A stretch of DNA of 64,000 nucleotides, from the NCBI RefSeq assembly GCF_013201545.1, contig NZ_CP053746.1, positions 124,001-188,000 of the forward strand. The letters run 5' to 3'. How positions within the stretch are numbered: the stretch's first letter is position 1; every line of letters starts with the position of its first letter. This document shows, in pieces, positions 46,744 through 55,437 of this stretch. The notes under the pieces were generated by a model, which was not told the origin of the DNA, made no database searches, and worked only from the letters and a program-made list of their open reading frames with translations. This DNA is from Pseudomonas graminis (GTDB taxonomy: Bacteria; Pseudomonadota; Gammaproteobacteria; Pseudomonadales; Pseudomonadaceae). A program made the translations under genes and the position numbers.

Positions 46744-48195
46744 TCAGCCAGCGACCGCGGAGGTCAACGCCGCGCATTCATGGGCCTGCCGGCGTCTGGC
46801 AAACAGATAGAACAGCCCACCGCCCAGGAAACATCCTGTAAACCATGCGAAGTTGGCCATCGGCTGCAATGCCGGGACGAAGGTGATTGCGATGCCTGCC
46901 ACTGTCGCCAGGATAAGCGCCTTGAACGCCGTGTAGTTCACTCCGCCGGTGTACCAGTAGCGCCCGGTCGGCCCATCGTTGAACAGCGCATCGACATCGA
47001 TCTGCTGCTTCTTGATCACGTAATAGTCCACCAGCAAGATGCCGAACAACGGCCCGATGAACGCCGCCAGCACGTCCAGGGTGTAATGGATGACGGCGGG
47101 GTTGTTAAACAGGTTCCAGGGTGTGATGAAGACCGACGCCACCGCTGCGATCATCCCGCCTGCACGCCAGCTGATCTTGCTGGGCGCGACGTTGGCGAAG
47201 TCGAACGCCGGCGACACGAAGTTGGCGACGATATTGATGCCGATCGTCGCGGTCACGAAGGCAAACGCGCCGAGCAGCACCGCGACATCGTTATCGATGC
47301 GCGCCACGGTGGCGATCGGGTCATGGAGCATTTCGCCGAACACCGGCAGCGTTCCCGAAACAATGACGACGGTGACCAGCGAAAACGCCAGAAAGTTGAT
47401 AGGCAGCCCCCAGAAATTGCCGCGACGCACTTCGGACATGCTCCGGCAGTAGCGGCTGAAATCGCCGAAGTTGAGCGTAGGGCCAGAGAAGTACGACACT
47501 ACCAGTGCCGTTGCCATGATCACTTGGGAAAACGCTTCCCAGCCAGTCAGGGATTTCTCGGACAGGGTGAAGCTGATGTTGGCCCAGCCCGCCTTCCAGA
47601 CAATCCACCCCGCCAGGATGAACATCACGGCGTAGACCACGGGTCCGGCCCAATCAATGAAGCGCCGGATCGAGTCCATCCCGGTCCAGAACACAGCAGC
47701 CTGTACCACCCAGAGCGCGAGGAAGCCCATCCATCCGAGATAGGACAAGCCGGCAAAGTGCGGCTCTGCATAGACCGACATGTGTGGGAAGAAGCGCAGC
47801 ACCACGATGATCAGCGCGCTCGAGGCCAGATACGTCTGCACCCCGTACCACGCCACCGCGATAAGCCCGCGAATCACTGCAGGAATATTCGCACCGAACA
47901 CGCCGAAAGCGAGACGGCAGATCACCGGGTACGGCACCGCCGCCTGCTGACTGGGCCTGGCCAGCAGGTTGGCGATCACCTGAATGATGCAGATGCCCAC
48001 CAGCAGCGCGATCAGCACCTGCCAGCTCGCCAGCCCGAGGGCAAAAAGGCTGGCCGCGAAGACGTAGCCGCCCACGCTGTGCACATCGCTCATCCAGAAC
48101 GCGAAAATGTTGTACCAGGTCCACTTCTGCGGCACGGGGCCCAGGTCTTCGTTGTACAGGCGGGGGCTGTAGCCTTTGGGCAATGGCTCGGTCAT
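46744..48195 (-). CDS. NCS1-family nucleobase/cation symporter
   Basis: Membrane transporter of 483 residues with about twelve hydrophobic helices. The N-terminal cytoplasmic stretch YNEDLGPVPQKWTWYNIFAFWMSDVHS is typical of NCS1 carriers for allantoin, hydantoin, uracil, cytosine or thiamine. GPTLNFGDFSRYC near residue 230 is the conserved NFGDFSR motif of the family. Near gbuA it may carry a guanidino compound or related molecule; P. aeruginosa also has transporter genes beside gbuA. The substrate is inferred only from context. Two TTGTATAC-type sites lie upstream. Confidence 0.87.
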   Translation of the reverse strand: MTEPLPKGYSPRLYNEDLGPVPQKWTWYNIFAFWMSDVHSVGGYVFAASLFALGLASWQVLIALLVGICIIQVIANLLARPSQQAAVPYPVICRLAFGVFGANIPAVIRGLIAVAWYGVQTYLASSALIIVVLRFFPHMSVYAEPHFAGLSYLGWMGFLALWVVQAAVFWTGMDSIRRFIDWAGPVVYAVMFILAGWIVWKAGWANISFTLSEKSLTGWEAFSQVIMATALVVSYFSGPTLNFGDFSRYCRSMSEVRRGNFWGLPINFLAFSLVTVVIVSGTLPVFGEMLHDPIATVARIDNDVAVLLGAFAFVTATIGINIVANFVSPAFDFANVAPSKISWRAGGMIAAVASVFITPWNLFNNPAVIHYTLDVLAAFIGPLFGILLVDYYVIKKQQIDVDALFNDGPTGRYWYTGGVNYTAFKALILATVAGIAITFVPALQPMANFAWFTGCFLGGGLFYLFARRRQAHECAALTSAVAG

Positions 48196-48270
48196 CGCAT
48201 TTCTCCCTTAAAGGACGAACCGGCTCCCGACATCACACGTGCACACACTGCGTACGGGAGCGCGTGTGGG

Positions 48271-48490
48271 TTGTATACGAAGCGAGAGGCAGAATGCGTG
48301 CCATTGCTATCCTGTCGCGCAGAAAATGCGTCTAGACAGCGGGTTTCAAGCGACTGACGAGCCCGGAACTATGGATTTCAAAGGGTGGGACGGCAGACGC
48401 CGCGCCTGCTGGCAGTGCAGCGTGACCAAAGTCGGTGCATGATCAGAAGGCGGCGAATGAGGGGCTGCAGCCAGATCACGTGTATACAAT
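48271..48490. promoter_or_regulatory. Two TTGTATAC-type operator candidates upstream of the NCS1 gene
   Basis: TTGTATAC at 48271-48278 and GTATACAA at 48482-48489 are the same motif on opposite strands, 76 and about 290 bases before the transporter start. The TTGTATACAA half-palindrome resembles FadR/VanR-type GntR operators. The rest of the 361-base gap (48196-48556) shows no gene. Confidence 0.45.
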
Positions 48491-48556
48491 CGCGACGGGC
48501 TTTGGTCCAACCTGATAAGTCCGCGCGCTACCGCATCGTGGTCCAACAGTCCTTGT

Positions 48557-50035
48557 TTACTCCGGCAACTGCACCAGCCCATCCGGGTCGGTCATCGCCC
48601 GCTCCAGCAGATCCGCCGGCAGACTCTTGCTCGCCCGCGCGCCCAGCAGCTTGAGCTGTTCACTGCGGCTGACCAGGTTGCCCCGCCCTTCGACAAGCTT
48701 GTTGCGCGCGGCGCCGTAGGCCTTGTCGAGCTGCTGAAGACGGTTGCCGACCTCGTCCAGGTCCTGGATAAACAGCACGAACTTGTCGTAGAGCCACCCC
48801 GCCCGCTCAGCGATCTCACGGGCATTCTGACTCTGCCGCTCTTGCTTCCACAGACTGTCGATGACCCGCAGCGTTGCCAGCAGCGTGGTCGGGCTGACGA
48901 TCACGATGTTGCGATCAAAGGCCTCCTGGAACATGTTCGGCTCGGCCTGCAACGCCGCCGAAAACGCCGCCTCGATCGGCACGAACAGCAAAACGAAATC
49001 GAGGCTGTGCAGCCCTTCAAGGCGTTTGTAGTCCTTGCCGGACAGGCCTTTGACGTGATTTCGCAAAGACAGCACATGCTGTTTCAACGCCGCTTGGGAA
49101 ATCACCTCATCGTCAGCCGACACATACTGTTGATAGGCGGTCAGGCTGACCTTCGCGTCGACAACGACCTGTTTGTCGCCGGGCAGCATGATCAGAACGT
49201 CAGGCTGGAAACGCTCGCCGTCAGGCCCCTTCAGGCTGACCTGGGTCTGGTACTCGCGGCCCTTTTCAAGACCGGCGTGCTCGAGCACGCGCTCCAGAAT
49301 CAGTTCACCCCAATTGCCCTGAGTCTTCTGGCCCTTCAACGCACGGGTCAGGTTGTTCGCTTCGTCGCTCAGGCGCAGGTTGAGCTGCTGCAAGCGCTCC
49401 AGTTCCTTGCTTAGTGAGAAACGTTCGCGGGCTTCGTTCTGGTAACTGTCTTCAACGCGCTTTTCGAACGACTGGATGCGTTCCTTGAGCGGGTTAAGCA
49501 ACTGCCCCAATTGTTGCTGACTGGTCTCGGCGAAGCGCTGTTCGCGCTCATCGAAGATCTTGCCGGCCAGCTCTGCAAACTGCGCACGCAGCTCATCGCG
49601 GGAGCCCTGCAGGTCGGTCAGGCGCTGCTGGTGACTGTCCTGCTGTTCGCGCAGCTCGGCACCAAGGGACGCGCACTGGGCGTCAAGGCGGCGTAGCTCA
49701 GCCTCCCTGGCGGTCCGTTCGCGGCTCCAGTCTTCCTGGGCCTCGCGCGCGCCTTCATGCTGTTGACGCAGCAACTCCACTTCCCGGCGCAGGGCCGCCA
49801 GGTCCGCCTGCTTGACCGCATTGGCCTGGGCCAGATCGCTGATCTCATCGCGGCTGGCGTCAAGCTGGGCGTTGAGCCCGTCCTGCGCCATCTGCGCATT
49901 ACTCAAACGCTCGTCCAGCAACGCGGCGTCCGCTTCGCGTTGCGCCAGACGCCGCTGCAACTGCCAGGCCAGCCCCAACAAAGGCAATGCCGCCACCGCC
50001 AAACCCAGCAACAGGCTGGTTAACTCAAACACCAT
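48557..50035 (-). CDS. rmuC: DNA recombination protein RmuC
   Basis: Protein of 492 residues. A membrane helix (FELTSLLLGLAVAALPLLGL) anchors the N-terminus, a long coiled coil covers residues 25-220, and the RmuC nuclease-like domain follows with QGNWGELILERVLEHAGLEKG near residue 240, PDVLIMLPGDKQVVVDAKVSL near residue 275, and FVPIEAAFSAALQ near residue 350. RmuC limits inversions at short inverted repeats; the biochemical activity is unclear. AGGAG ten bases before the ATG supports the start. Confidence 0.93.
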   Translation of the reverse strand: MVFELTSLLLGLAVAALPLLGLAWQLQRRLAQREADAALLDERLSNAQMAQDGLNAQLDASRDEISDLAQANAVKQADLAALRREVELLRQQHEGAREAQEDWSRERTAREAELRRLDAQCASLGAELREQQDSHQQRLTDLQGSRDELRAQFAELAGKIFDEREQRFAETSQQQLGQLLNPLKERIQSFEKRVEDSYQNEARERFSLSKELERLQQLNLRLSDEANNLTRALKGQKTQGNWGELILERVLEHAGLEKGREYQTQVSLKGPDGERFQPDVLIMLPGDKQVVVDAKVSLTAYQQYVSADDEVISQAALKQHVLSLRNHVKGLSGKDYKRLEGLHSLDFVLLFVPIEAAFSAALQAEPNMFQEAFDRNIVIVSPTTLLATLRVIDSLWKQERQSQNAREIAERAGWLYDKFVLFIQDLDEVGNRLQQLDKAYGAARNKLVEGRGNLVSRSEQLKLLGARASKSLPADLLERAMTDPDGLVQLPE

Positions 50036-50177
50036 AAAATCCAGACTCCTCCATTCATGCAGTCAGCATTATGCGCAGAAGCGAGCTCGACGTACGATTC
50101 GGGTAAAACCGCGCCAGGGGAAGAGAAAAAAGCAAGCGGATGCTTCAAGAGCGGCGTGATAGAGCCAGTGCTTGGGA

Positions 50178-50212
50178 CAATCCACAGAACCTGTGGATAA
50201 CTCAGTGGACAA
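50178..50212. promoter_or_regulatory. Cluster of DnaA-box-like sites upstream of rmuC
   Basis: A perfect DnaA box (TTATCCACA on the minus strand, 50192-50200) is flanked by two 7-of-9 matches: CAATCCACA at 50178-50186 and, reversed, TTGTCCACT at 50204-50212. TCCACA and TGTGGA also form an inverted repeat. Such a cluster could bind DnaA for gene regulation or titration. Confidence 0.55.
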
Positions 50213-50999
50213 CACCCCTTAAGCTCTCGGAAACGCACGTAGAATGGGGCCTGCGTTCAAACTGACGATTTTTTCACCAGCGCAAAAAAACGATGGTTTT
50301 CATTGACTTAATAATTCGTTGCATTAAATCAAGCGGTTAGCGGACGACGTGACAGTGACATGACAGATACCTTTCGCAATGTGCACAAGTGGATTTTGTC
50401 ACTGCATAAGCCGGTTTCAGCAGCCATGGCATCCGCTCAAAATTCGCGGGAATAAGGCACAGGGCCACTCTTTCCGCTCGATATGCTGTAGTCTCTTCTG
50501 CCCCGCGTTGTGCCGTTCAACTGAAGCATTGCAAATCAGTGCTTGCGCTGCGCCAGTAACTCCATTAGCATCGCCGCCGTTAGTACCAAGCTGAAAGTCA
50601 ATTCTGATCGAACAAATCCCCCAATCCCGGTTCGCCAATGAGCGAACGGATTGAAAAAAGGGATCGATCACCTCGATGGTTTCCAGACATGAACTCACAC
50701 GACCTGCCGTCGAAACGGAGGGGTGTGCAGAACATTCATGCTCTCCTCAACCAGCCTGCAAATTGATCAGGATCTTCACCTCGAGCATCGGACCTTAGCT
50801 CGCGTTGTGTTGCCTGCCCTCCTAAGTACCTACCAGTCAGCCCCGCGCCACATTTTAAATGCGCTCAACTGGCTGCTTTTGTTCCAGACAGGTTCTGCGC
50901 CCTGCCCTTGACTCGCATTCGAGCATGGGTCCGCGTTTACTGGAACGTTTTAATTTTGCACGCCTCTTATTGCGTGTCGATTCAGGAAACACCCATAAC
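50213..50999. other. Long intergenic region of lower GC
   Basis: About 790 bases without a supported gene. An A/T-rich patch lies at 50265-50335 (TTGACTTAATAATT and TTAAAT), and a 12-bp bulged hairpin (CAATCC..GTTCGC with GCGAACGGATTG) at 50622-50653. Short frames here lack ribosome sites and recognisable sequence. It may hold the promoter of the small gene at 51000 or an unrecognised small RNA. Confidence 0.4.
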
Positions 51000-51224
51000 A
51001 TGACTACTCATATCCAGACTCAAAACGCTATTCGTACACTGACCAACGCTTTCGCCCCAATGGACTGCCTGATCATGGCAGCACGCAAAGGCTGCTTCAG
51101 CTTCACCATCGTCAACGAGCACGGCATCGCCCGCCATAGCGAGCGTTTGTACCCGAACCAATACTCCAGCGATGCTCCGCTGCAGGCGGTGATCGACCGT
51201 ACTCGTCAGGCCCTGGTTGCCTAA
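51000..51224 (+). CDS. Small conserved Pseudomonas protein of unknown function
   Basis: Protein of 74 residues, MTTHIQTQNAIRTL at the start and LIMAARKGCFSFTIVNEHGI in the middle. AGGAAAC nine bases before the ATG is an acceptable ribosome site, and a strong terminator follows at 51273. It is soluble, with a mixed alpha/beta pattern and two cysteines. I recall similar short Pseudomonas proteins but no function. A frame open upstream to 50859 is not used because there is no start signal. Confidence 0.78.
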   Translation: MTTHIQTQNAIRTLTNAFAPMDCLIMAARKGCFSFTIVNEHGIARHSERLYPNQYSSDAPLQAVIDRTRQALVA

Positions 51225-51272
51225 TACCGTTGCCTGATACCGTCCGTCGGTAAATACCGCTGCATCGACAAG

Positions 51273-51301
51273 GCCTCACCCGATAACGGTGGGGCTTTTT
51301 T
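51273..51301 (+). terminator. Rho-independent terminator of the 74-residue gene
   Basis: GCCTCACC-CGATAAC-GGTGGGGC followed by six T: an 8-bp stem with one G-U pair. It lies 48 bases past the stop codon. Confidence 0.9.
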
Positions 51302-51515
51302 GTATCTGTTTTACTTATAGAAACAGCGAAAGATGCGGTAATGGATGCCAGTCACCATTTTGACACTGCATGGGAACTGACCGTAAAACAGACCTTTACA
51401 CCGTGAATATCACACTACACTTCAAGTCAGCGGCTCAGGTCGCTGCCGGTGGGCCCACTCCATCCATGCTGCCAAGCGCCAGGGCCCGCCGACTCATCAA
51501 CTCCTCGAGGGTGTT

Positions 51516-52007
51516 ATGGGAATCGCCGCCAGTGAACTGTGTCGCTACGTCATCCGCCCGACGCTCATCTACCTTGGCCGGCACAATCGGGCCGCCGAAG
51601 CCCTGTTATTGGGCATTGCCGCCAGTCAGTCAGCGCTAGGCGCCGAGCTGGACAACCCGCCCGGCCACGGGCTTTACAGCATCGCCGACACTCAACACCG
51701 CCAGCTTTGGGACGAATACCTGGCCCGGGATCCGGACCTTGCCAGCCTTGTTCGAGGCCTGGCCAGCCAACACGCGTTCCTCACAGGTCCCGATCTGGAA
51801 CTGACCGTCAACCTGCGTTACTCGACTGCCATCGCCTGGTTGATGGTCGAAGCAAGCCATATTTCGCTGCCGGATACGGATGACTGTCTGGCCATGGCAC
51901 ACATGTGGCGCGAGATATTTCAGCCCGATGGCCAGTTGCAGGATTTCACCTCGGCCTGGCAAACGTGGGTCAGCCCCTTGTTCCAGCCCTCGCCAGCCAT
52001 TTCATGA
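51516..52007 (+). CDS. Phage lysozyme-like protein, apparently catalytically degenerate
   Basis: Protein of 163 residues. The order RPTLIYLGRHNRAAEALLLG, GLYSIADTQHRQLWDEYL, LTVNLRYSTAIAWLMVEA and MAHMWREIFQP follows the layout I know from phage virion-associated lysozyme-like proteins (GTAAQES..., GLFQIEP.THxDIW, NLRYATA...). The position of the usual catalytic glutamate in the AAQES motif reads AASQS (residues 35-39), so activity is probably lost. GAGGG precedes the ATG. No other phage gene is near, so it may be a domesticated remnant. The family match is from memory and needs a profile search. Confidence 0.6.
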   Translation: MGIAASELCRYVIRPTLIYLGRHNRAAEALLLGIAASQSALGAELDNPPGHGLYSIADTQHRQLWDEYLARDPDLASLVRGLASQHAFLTGPDLELTVNLRYSTAIAWLMVEASHISLPDTDDCLAMAHMWREIFQPDGQLQDFTSAWQTWVSPLFQPSPAIS

Positions 52008-52146
52008 CCGACCGGTATTGAACGAAAAAGCCGCGAACTTTCAGGATTGTCCTACAAGAACCGCTCTAACTCGGCTGATCCAGGCTATGGCGCGTGGGGA
52101 GAAATATTGGTAATTTCCGCGCGGTGATCAACAAGGAGTTCTAACA

Positions 52147-53439
52147 ATGAAAAAAACAATGATCAAATCCAGCCTCAGTCTCGCCATCACTCTTGCCTCC
52201 ACTCAGATTTTTGCATCCGGCTTCGCCCTGAACGAACAAAGTATCAGCGGCATGGGGACCGGCTTTGCGGGCCGTACCTCGTCCGTCGATGACGCCAGCA
52301 TCGTGTACGGCAACCCGGCCGGGATGTCGCGTCTCAAGCGCGCGCAGGCGACCGTGGGGGTCGCCGCAATCGATGCTTCCACCGACATCACCGACACCAG
52401 CGGCCGCAGCACCGGTTCGAACAAAGGCGACATGGTGCCCTTCATCGCCGTGCCGATGGGCTTCTACGTGAACCCGGTCGACGAGCACTGGGCGTTCGGC
52501 TTTGGTGTCTACGCGCCATTCGGCCTGGTCACCGATTACGAAGACAACTTCCAGGGCCGTAACTTCGGCAGCAAGAGCATCGTCAAGGTCGTAACCTTCC
52601 AGCCGACCGTCAGCTACGCATTCAACGACAAGGTGTCGATCGGTTTCGGTCCGACCATCAACCGTATTTCCGGCGCGCTGGAATCGGCACTCAATGTCAG
52701 CCCGTTGCTGGGCGCCCGTACGGGCGACGGCCGCGTGCAGGTCAAGGGCGATGACGTCGGCTACGGTTTCAACGCCGGTATCCTGGTGCAAGCCACCGAC
52801 ACCACCAGCGTCGGCCTGACCTATCACTCCAAAGTGACCTACAAGCTCGAAGGCCACACCGAAGTGACGCCGGGCGCAGGCGTACCTGCCCAAGTACTGG
52901 GCGCGGGTCGATACGACGCGAAGCTGAACATTGACACGCCTGAAACTGTGGACTTCTCGGTCACGCAGAAGATGAACGATGCCTGGAAGCTCTACGCGGG
53001 GGCCACCTGGACACGCTGGAGCCGTCTGGAAGACATCACCGTGAAGAATTCGGGCGTCACTCGCGCAGGTGGCGTCGCTGCGCCAAGTCTGGTTGGCACC
53101 ATCAGTGAAGAGCAGAACTGGCACGACACCTGGGCCTACGCCGTGGGTACTTCGTACCAGTTGAACAAGCAATGGGTGCTGCGTACCGGCCTGTCGTTCG
53201 ACCAGTCGCCGACCAACAACGAAAACCGCTCGCCGCGCATCCCGACAGGCGATCGCACGATCTTCAGCCTCGGCGCCGGTTACAGCCCGACCGACGACAT
53301 CACCATCGATGTGGCTTACTCCTACCTCCAGGAAGAGAAGGTCAAGGTCTCCGATGCGAACGCGCTGGGTCAAAGCTACAACGCCAAGTACGACAACAGC
53401 GCCAACGGTTTCGGCGTGGGCATGACCTACCGCTTCTGA
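52147..53439 (+). CDS. fadL: FadL-family outer membrane transporter
   Basis: Outer-membrane beta-barrel of 430 residues of the OmpP1/FadL/TodX family. A signal peptide (residues 1-24, ending IFA/SG) precedes the hatch domain signature SGFALNEQSISGMGTGFAGR and NPAGMSRL. The strand pattern ends in an aromatic-terminal YRF. It moves long-chain fatty acids or other hydrophobic compounds across the outer membrane. The AAGGAG ribosome site is seven bases before the ATG. A strong bidirectional terminator follows. Confidence 0.92.
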   Translation: MKKTMIKSSLSLAITLASTQIFASGFALNEQSISGMGTGFAGRTSSVDDASIVYGNPAGMSRLKRAQATVGVAAIDASTDITDTSGRSTGSNKGDMVPFIAVPMGFYVNPVDEHWAFGFGVYAPFGLVTDYEDNFQGRNFGSKSIVKVVTFQPTVSYAFNDKVSIGFGPTINRISGALESALNVSPLLGARTGDGRVQVKGDDVGYGFNAGILVQATDTTSVGLTYHSKVTYKLEGHTEVTPGAGVPAQVLGAGRYDAKLNIDTPETVDFSVTQKMNDAWKLYAGATWTRWSRLEDITVKNSGVTRAGGVAAPSLVGTISEEQNWHDTWAYAVGTSYQLNKQWVLRTGLSFDQSPTNNENRSPRIPTGDRTIFSLGAGYSPTDDITIDVAYSYLQEEKVKVSDANALGQSYNAKYDNSANGFGVGMTYRF

Positions 53440-53480
53440 TGCAGTTGGCGGGACAGGCAGATCACCTGTTCGCCAGACAG

Positions 53481-53515
53481 AAAACCCCGCAGCCAGCAAT
53501 GGCTGCGGGGTTTTT
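53481..53515. terminator. Bidirectional terminator between fadL and the peroxidase gene
   Basis: ACCCCGCAGCC-AGCAAT-GGCTGCGGGGT with A4 on the left and T5 on the right: a 10-bp or longer GC stem usable from both sides, exactly between convergent genes. Confidence 0.93.
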
Positions 53516-53549
53516 CGTTGTGGTCGGTCTGTTTTGTGTCGGGCCGCTG

Positions 53550-54101
53550 TTATGGCTTGGAGGCGATGGCCTTCTCGATGGCTGAAATCAGCTCGGGATC
53601 ATCCGGCGCGGTTTTGCTGGAGAAGCTTGCAACCACATTGCCCTTGCGGTCGACCACGTACTTATAGAAGTTCCAGCGCGGTGGACTGCTTTGCTCGGCG
53701 AGGACCTTGAACAGGTTGATGGCGTCGGCGCCACGCACCGGCTGCGGTTCGGTCATGGTGAACGTGACGCCGTAGTTCACGTAGCAGACCTTGGCGGTCT
53801 CGGCAGCGTCTTTGGATTCCTGCAGAAAATCGTCCGAAGGCACGCCCAGCACTTCAAGCCCCTCGCCCTTGAAACGCTGATTGAGCGCTTCAAGCCCTTT
53901 GAACTGCGGCGCGAAGCCACAGAAGCTTGCGGTATTGACCACGAGCATCGGCTTGCCGGCGAACTGCTTGCACAAGTCGATATCCTGTTTCGCCCGCAGC
54001 TTGGGCAGCTCGCCTTGCAACAATGGCGGGCAATCGGCAGCCGACGCGGCGCCACTGAGGGCAAGGAACAGCAGAGGCGCGTGAATCCAGCGTAAGGCCA
54101 T
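53550..54101 (-). CDS. Exported glutathione peroxidase-like protein
   Basis: Protein of 183 residues with a signal peptide (residues 1-21, ending ASA/AD), so periplasmic. The glutathione peroxidase signature is [19 protein letters not shown] near residue 55, with a cysteine in place of selenocysteine, and [15 protein letters not shown] near residue 145 carries the catalytic Trp-Asn. These proteins usually draw electrons from thioredoxin-like partners. The start at 54101 fits the signal peptide; 54113 is an alternative. The PA1287-fadL arrangement is shared with P. aeruginosa (from memory). Confidence 0.88.
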   Translation of the reverse strand: MALRWIHAPLLFLALSGAASAADCPPLLQGELPKLRAKQDIDLCKQFAGKPMLVVNTASFCGFAPQFKGLEALNQRFKGEGLEVLGVPSDDFLQESKDAAETAKVCYVNYGVTFTMTEPQPVRGADAINLFKVLAEQSSPPRWNFYKYVVDRKGNVVASFSSKTAPDDPELISAIEKAIASKP

Positions 54102-54197
54102 GGCGACGTCCATTCATGAGCGGGCAGGAAAAGTGGGGTTGCCGCTACGCTACTCCGCCGCGCGATGAATGCCCAGCGCGCCAAGGAAACGGGGCCA

Positions 54198-55145
54198 TCA
54201 ACTGGCTATGTCGGTGGCCGTGAACGCTCGCTGCATCGCCTGGGGCGGCTCACCGAAGTTGCGCAGAAACGCCTGGCGCATTCTCTCGCGATCGCCGAAA
54301 CCGGTCTCCCGAGCAACCACTTCAATGGGATGTCGACTGGTTTCCATCATCGCCCGCGCCACTTCCACCCGCAGGCATTCGATGGCTTTCGCCGGGGTCT
54401 GCCCGGTTTCCTCGCGGAACACCCGACTGAACTGGCGGGGGCTTAACCGGGCAATGGCCGCCAGTGCATCAATGGAGAGATCACCTTTGAGGTTCTCGCG
54501 GGCATAGGCCAGCGCCAGTTGCACGCGATCGGACTTGGGGTCCAGCTCCAGCAGCGTCGACAGCTGAGAATGCTCGCTGCCGCGCCGTTGATAGATCACC
54601 AACTTGCGCGCGACCTGCCGGGCGATATCGGCGCCGAGGTCGTTCTCGACCATCGCCAGCGCGAGATCAAGGCCGGCGCTCATGCCCGCGCCGGTCCAGA
54701 TCTGACCATCCACGGTAAACAGCTTGTCGTCCTCGACGCGAACGTTGGGGTAACGCTTGCGAAACTCTGGGGCGTGAATCCAGTGCATGGTCGCGCGCTT
54801 ACCGTCGAGCAGGCCCGCTTCGGCCAGCACAAACCCGCCCGTGCACAGCGACGCCACCCGCCGCGATTGAGCCGAAGCGGTGCGCACGAACTCAAGCAGG
54901 CTCGGGGTGGGCAATTGCAGGTCCATGTAGCCGCTGACGATGATCGTGTCGTAACCCTCGGGCTGCAATGGCGTGGTGTGGACCGAAAAGCCTTCAGATG
55001 ACATCACCGCCCCGCCGCTCTCCGACACCAGATGAAAGGAGTACGCCGCCTCGCCCTGCATCAGGTTCGCGCAGGTCAGCACGGACCCGACCGACAGGCT
55101 GAGGGACTGAAACTGCGGGTACACCACCAGCGCAACGTTATGCAT
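54198..55145 (-). CDS. GlxA-type AraC regulator with DJ-1/PfpI domain
   Basis: Regulator of 315 residues. Residues 1-190 are a DJ-1/PfpI (GATase1-like) domain with SLCTGGFVLAEAGLLDGKRATMHWIH, where the cysteine takes the nucleophile position. Residues 205-310 hold the AraC DNA-binding domain, with two helix-turn-helices (LSIDALAAIARLSPRQFSR and PIEVVARETGFGDRERMR). Homologues respond to small metabolites such as arginine or glycine betaine, but none can be assigned here. GGAGAGG before ATG 55145 sets the start. It is monocistronic and lies beside REP elements. Confidence 0.9.
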   Translation of the reverse strand: MHNVALVVYPQFQSLSLSVGSVLTCANLMQGEAAYSFHLVSESGGAVMSSEGFSVHTTPLQPEGYDTIIVSGYMDLQLPTPSLLEFVRTASAQSRRVASLCTGGFVLAEAGLLDGKRATMHWIHAPEFRKRYPNVRVEDDKLFTVDGQIWTGAGMSAGLDLALAMVENDLGADIARQVARKLVIYQRRGSEHSQLSTLLELDPKSDRVQLALAYARENLKGDLSIDALAAIARLSPRQFSRVFREETGQTPAKAIECLRVEVARAMMETSRHPIEVVARETGFGDRERMRQAFLRNFGEPPQAMQRAFTATDIAS

Positions 55146-55179
55146 GACACCTCTCCGGCCGATCTGCCGAATAATCAAT

Positions 55180-55222
55180 TGTGGGAGCGACCGGGGTGAC
55201 GCTCCGCCTCGCTCGCGAAGGC
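55180..55222. repeat. Degenerate REP element (family A)
   Basis: GTGGGAGCGA...CGCTCGCGAAGGC keeps both ends of the family A element found at 28694 and 55301 but has an altered centre. Confidence 0.6.
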
Positions 55223-55300
55223 TTACTGACAGGAGCGCTTTATCGGTCAGTCCGACAGATTCAGCGGCTTGCCGAAGATATCGAGCGGACCGCAGATCCT

Positions 55301-55391
55301 GTGGGAGCGAGCTTGCTCGCGAAGACGTCGGTACATCCAATAAATTTTCAGCGGCTGGAATGGCGTCTTTGCGAGCAAGCTCGCTCCCACA
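55301..55391. repeat. REP doublet (family A) upstream of the GlxA-type gene
   Basis: TGTGGGAGCGAGCTTGCTCG (55301-55320) and its inverted copy GCGAGCAAGCTCGCTCCCAC (55371-55390) surround about 50 bases. This is the best-preserved REPIN-like pair in the window. Confidence 0.9.
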
Positions 55392-55437
55392 TGTACGGTT
55401 TTTGCCATGCGCCCAAGTCAGGATGCCTGTTGCTGCA

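Noticed and set aside
46780..48357. A 525-codon open frame opposite the NCS1 gene
   Set aside because: Charged, helix-poor, unrecognisable translation opposite a clear membrane transporter.
50417..50911. Small frames in the rmuC-51000 gap
   Set aside because: None has a ribosome site, codon bias or familiar sequence; kept only as a possible RNA region.
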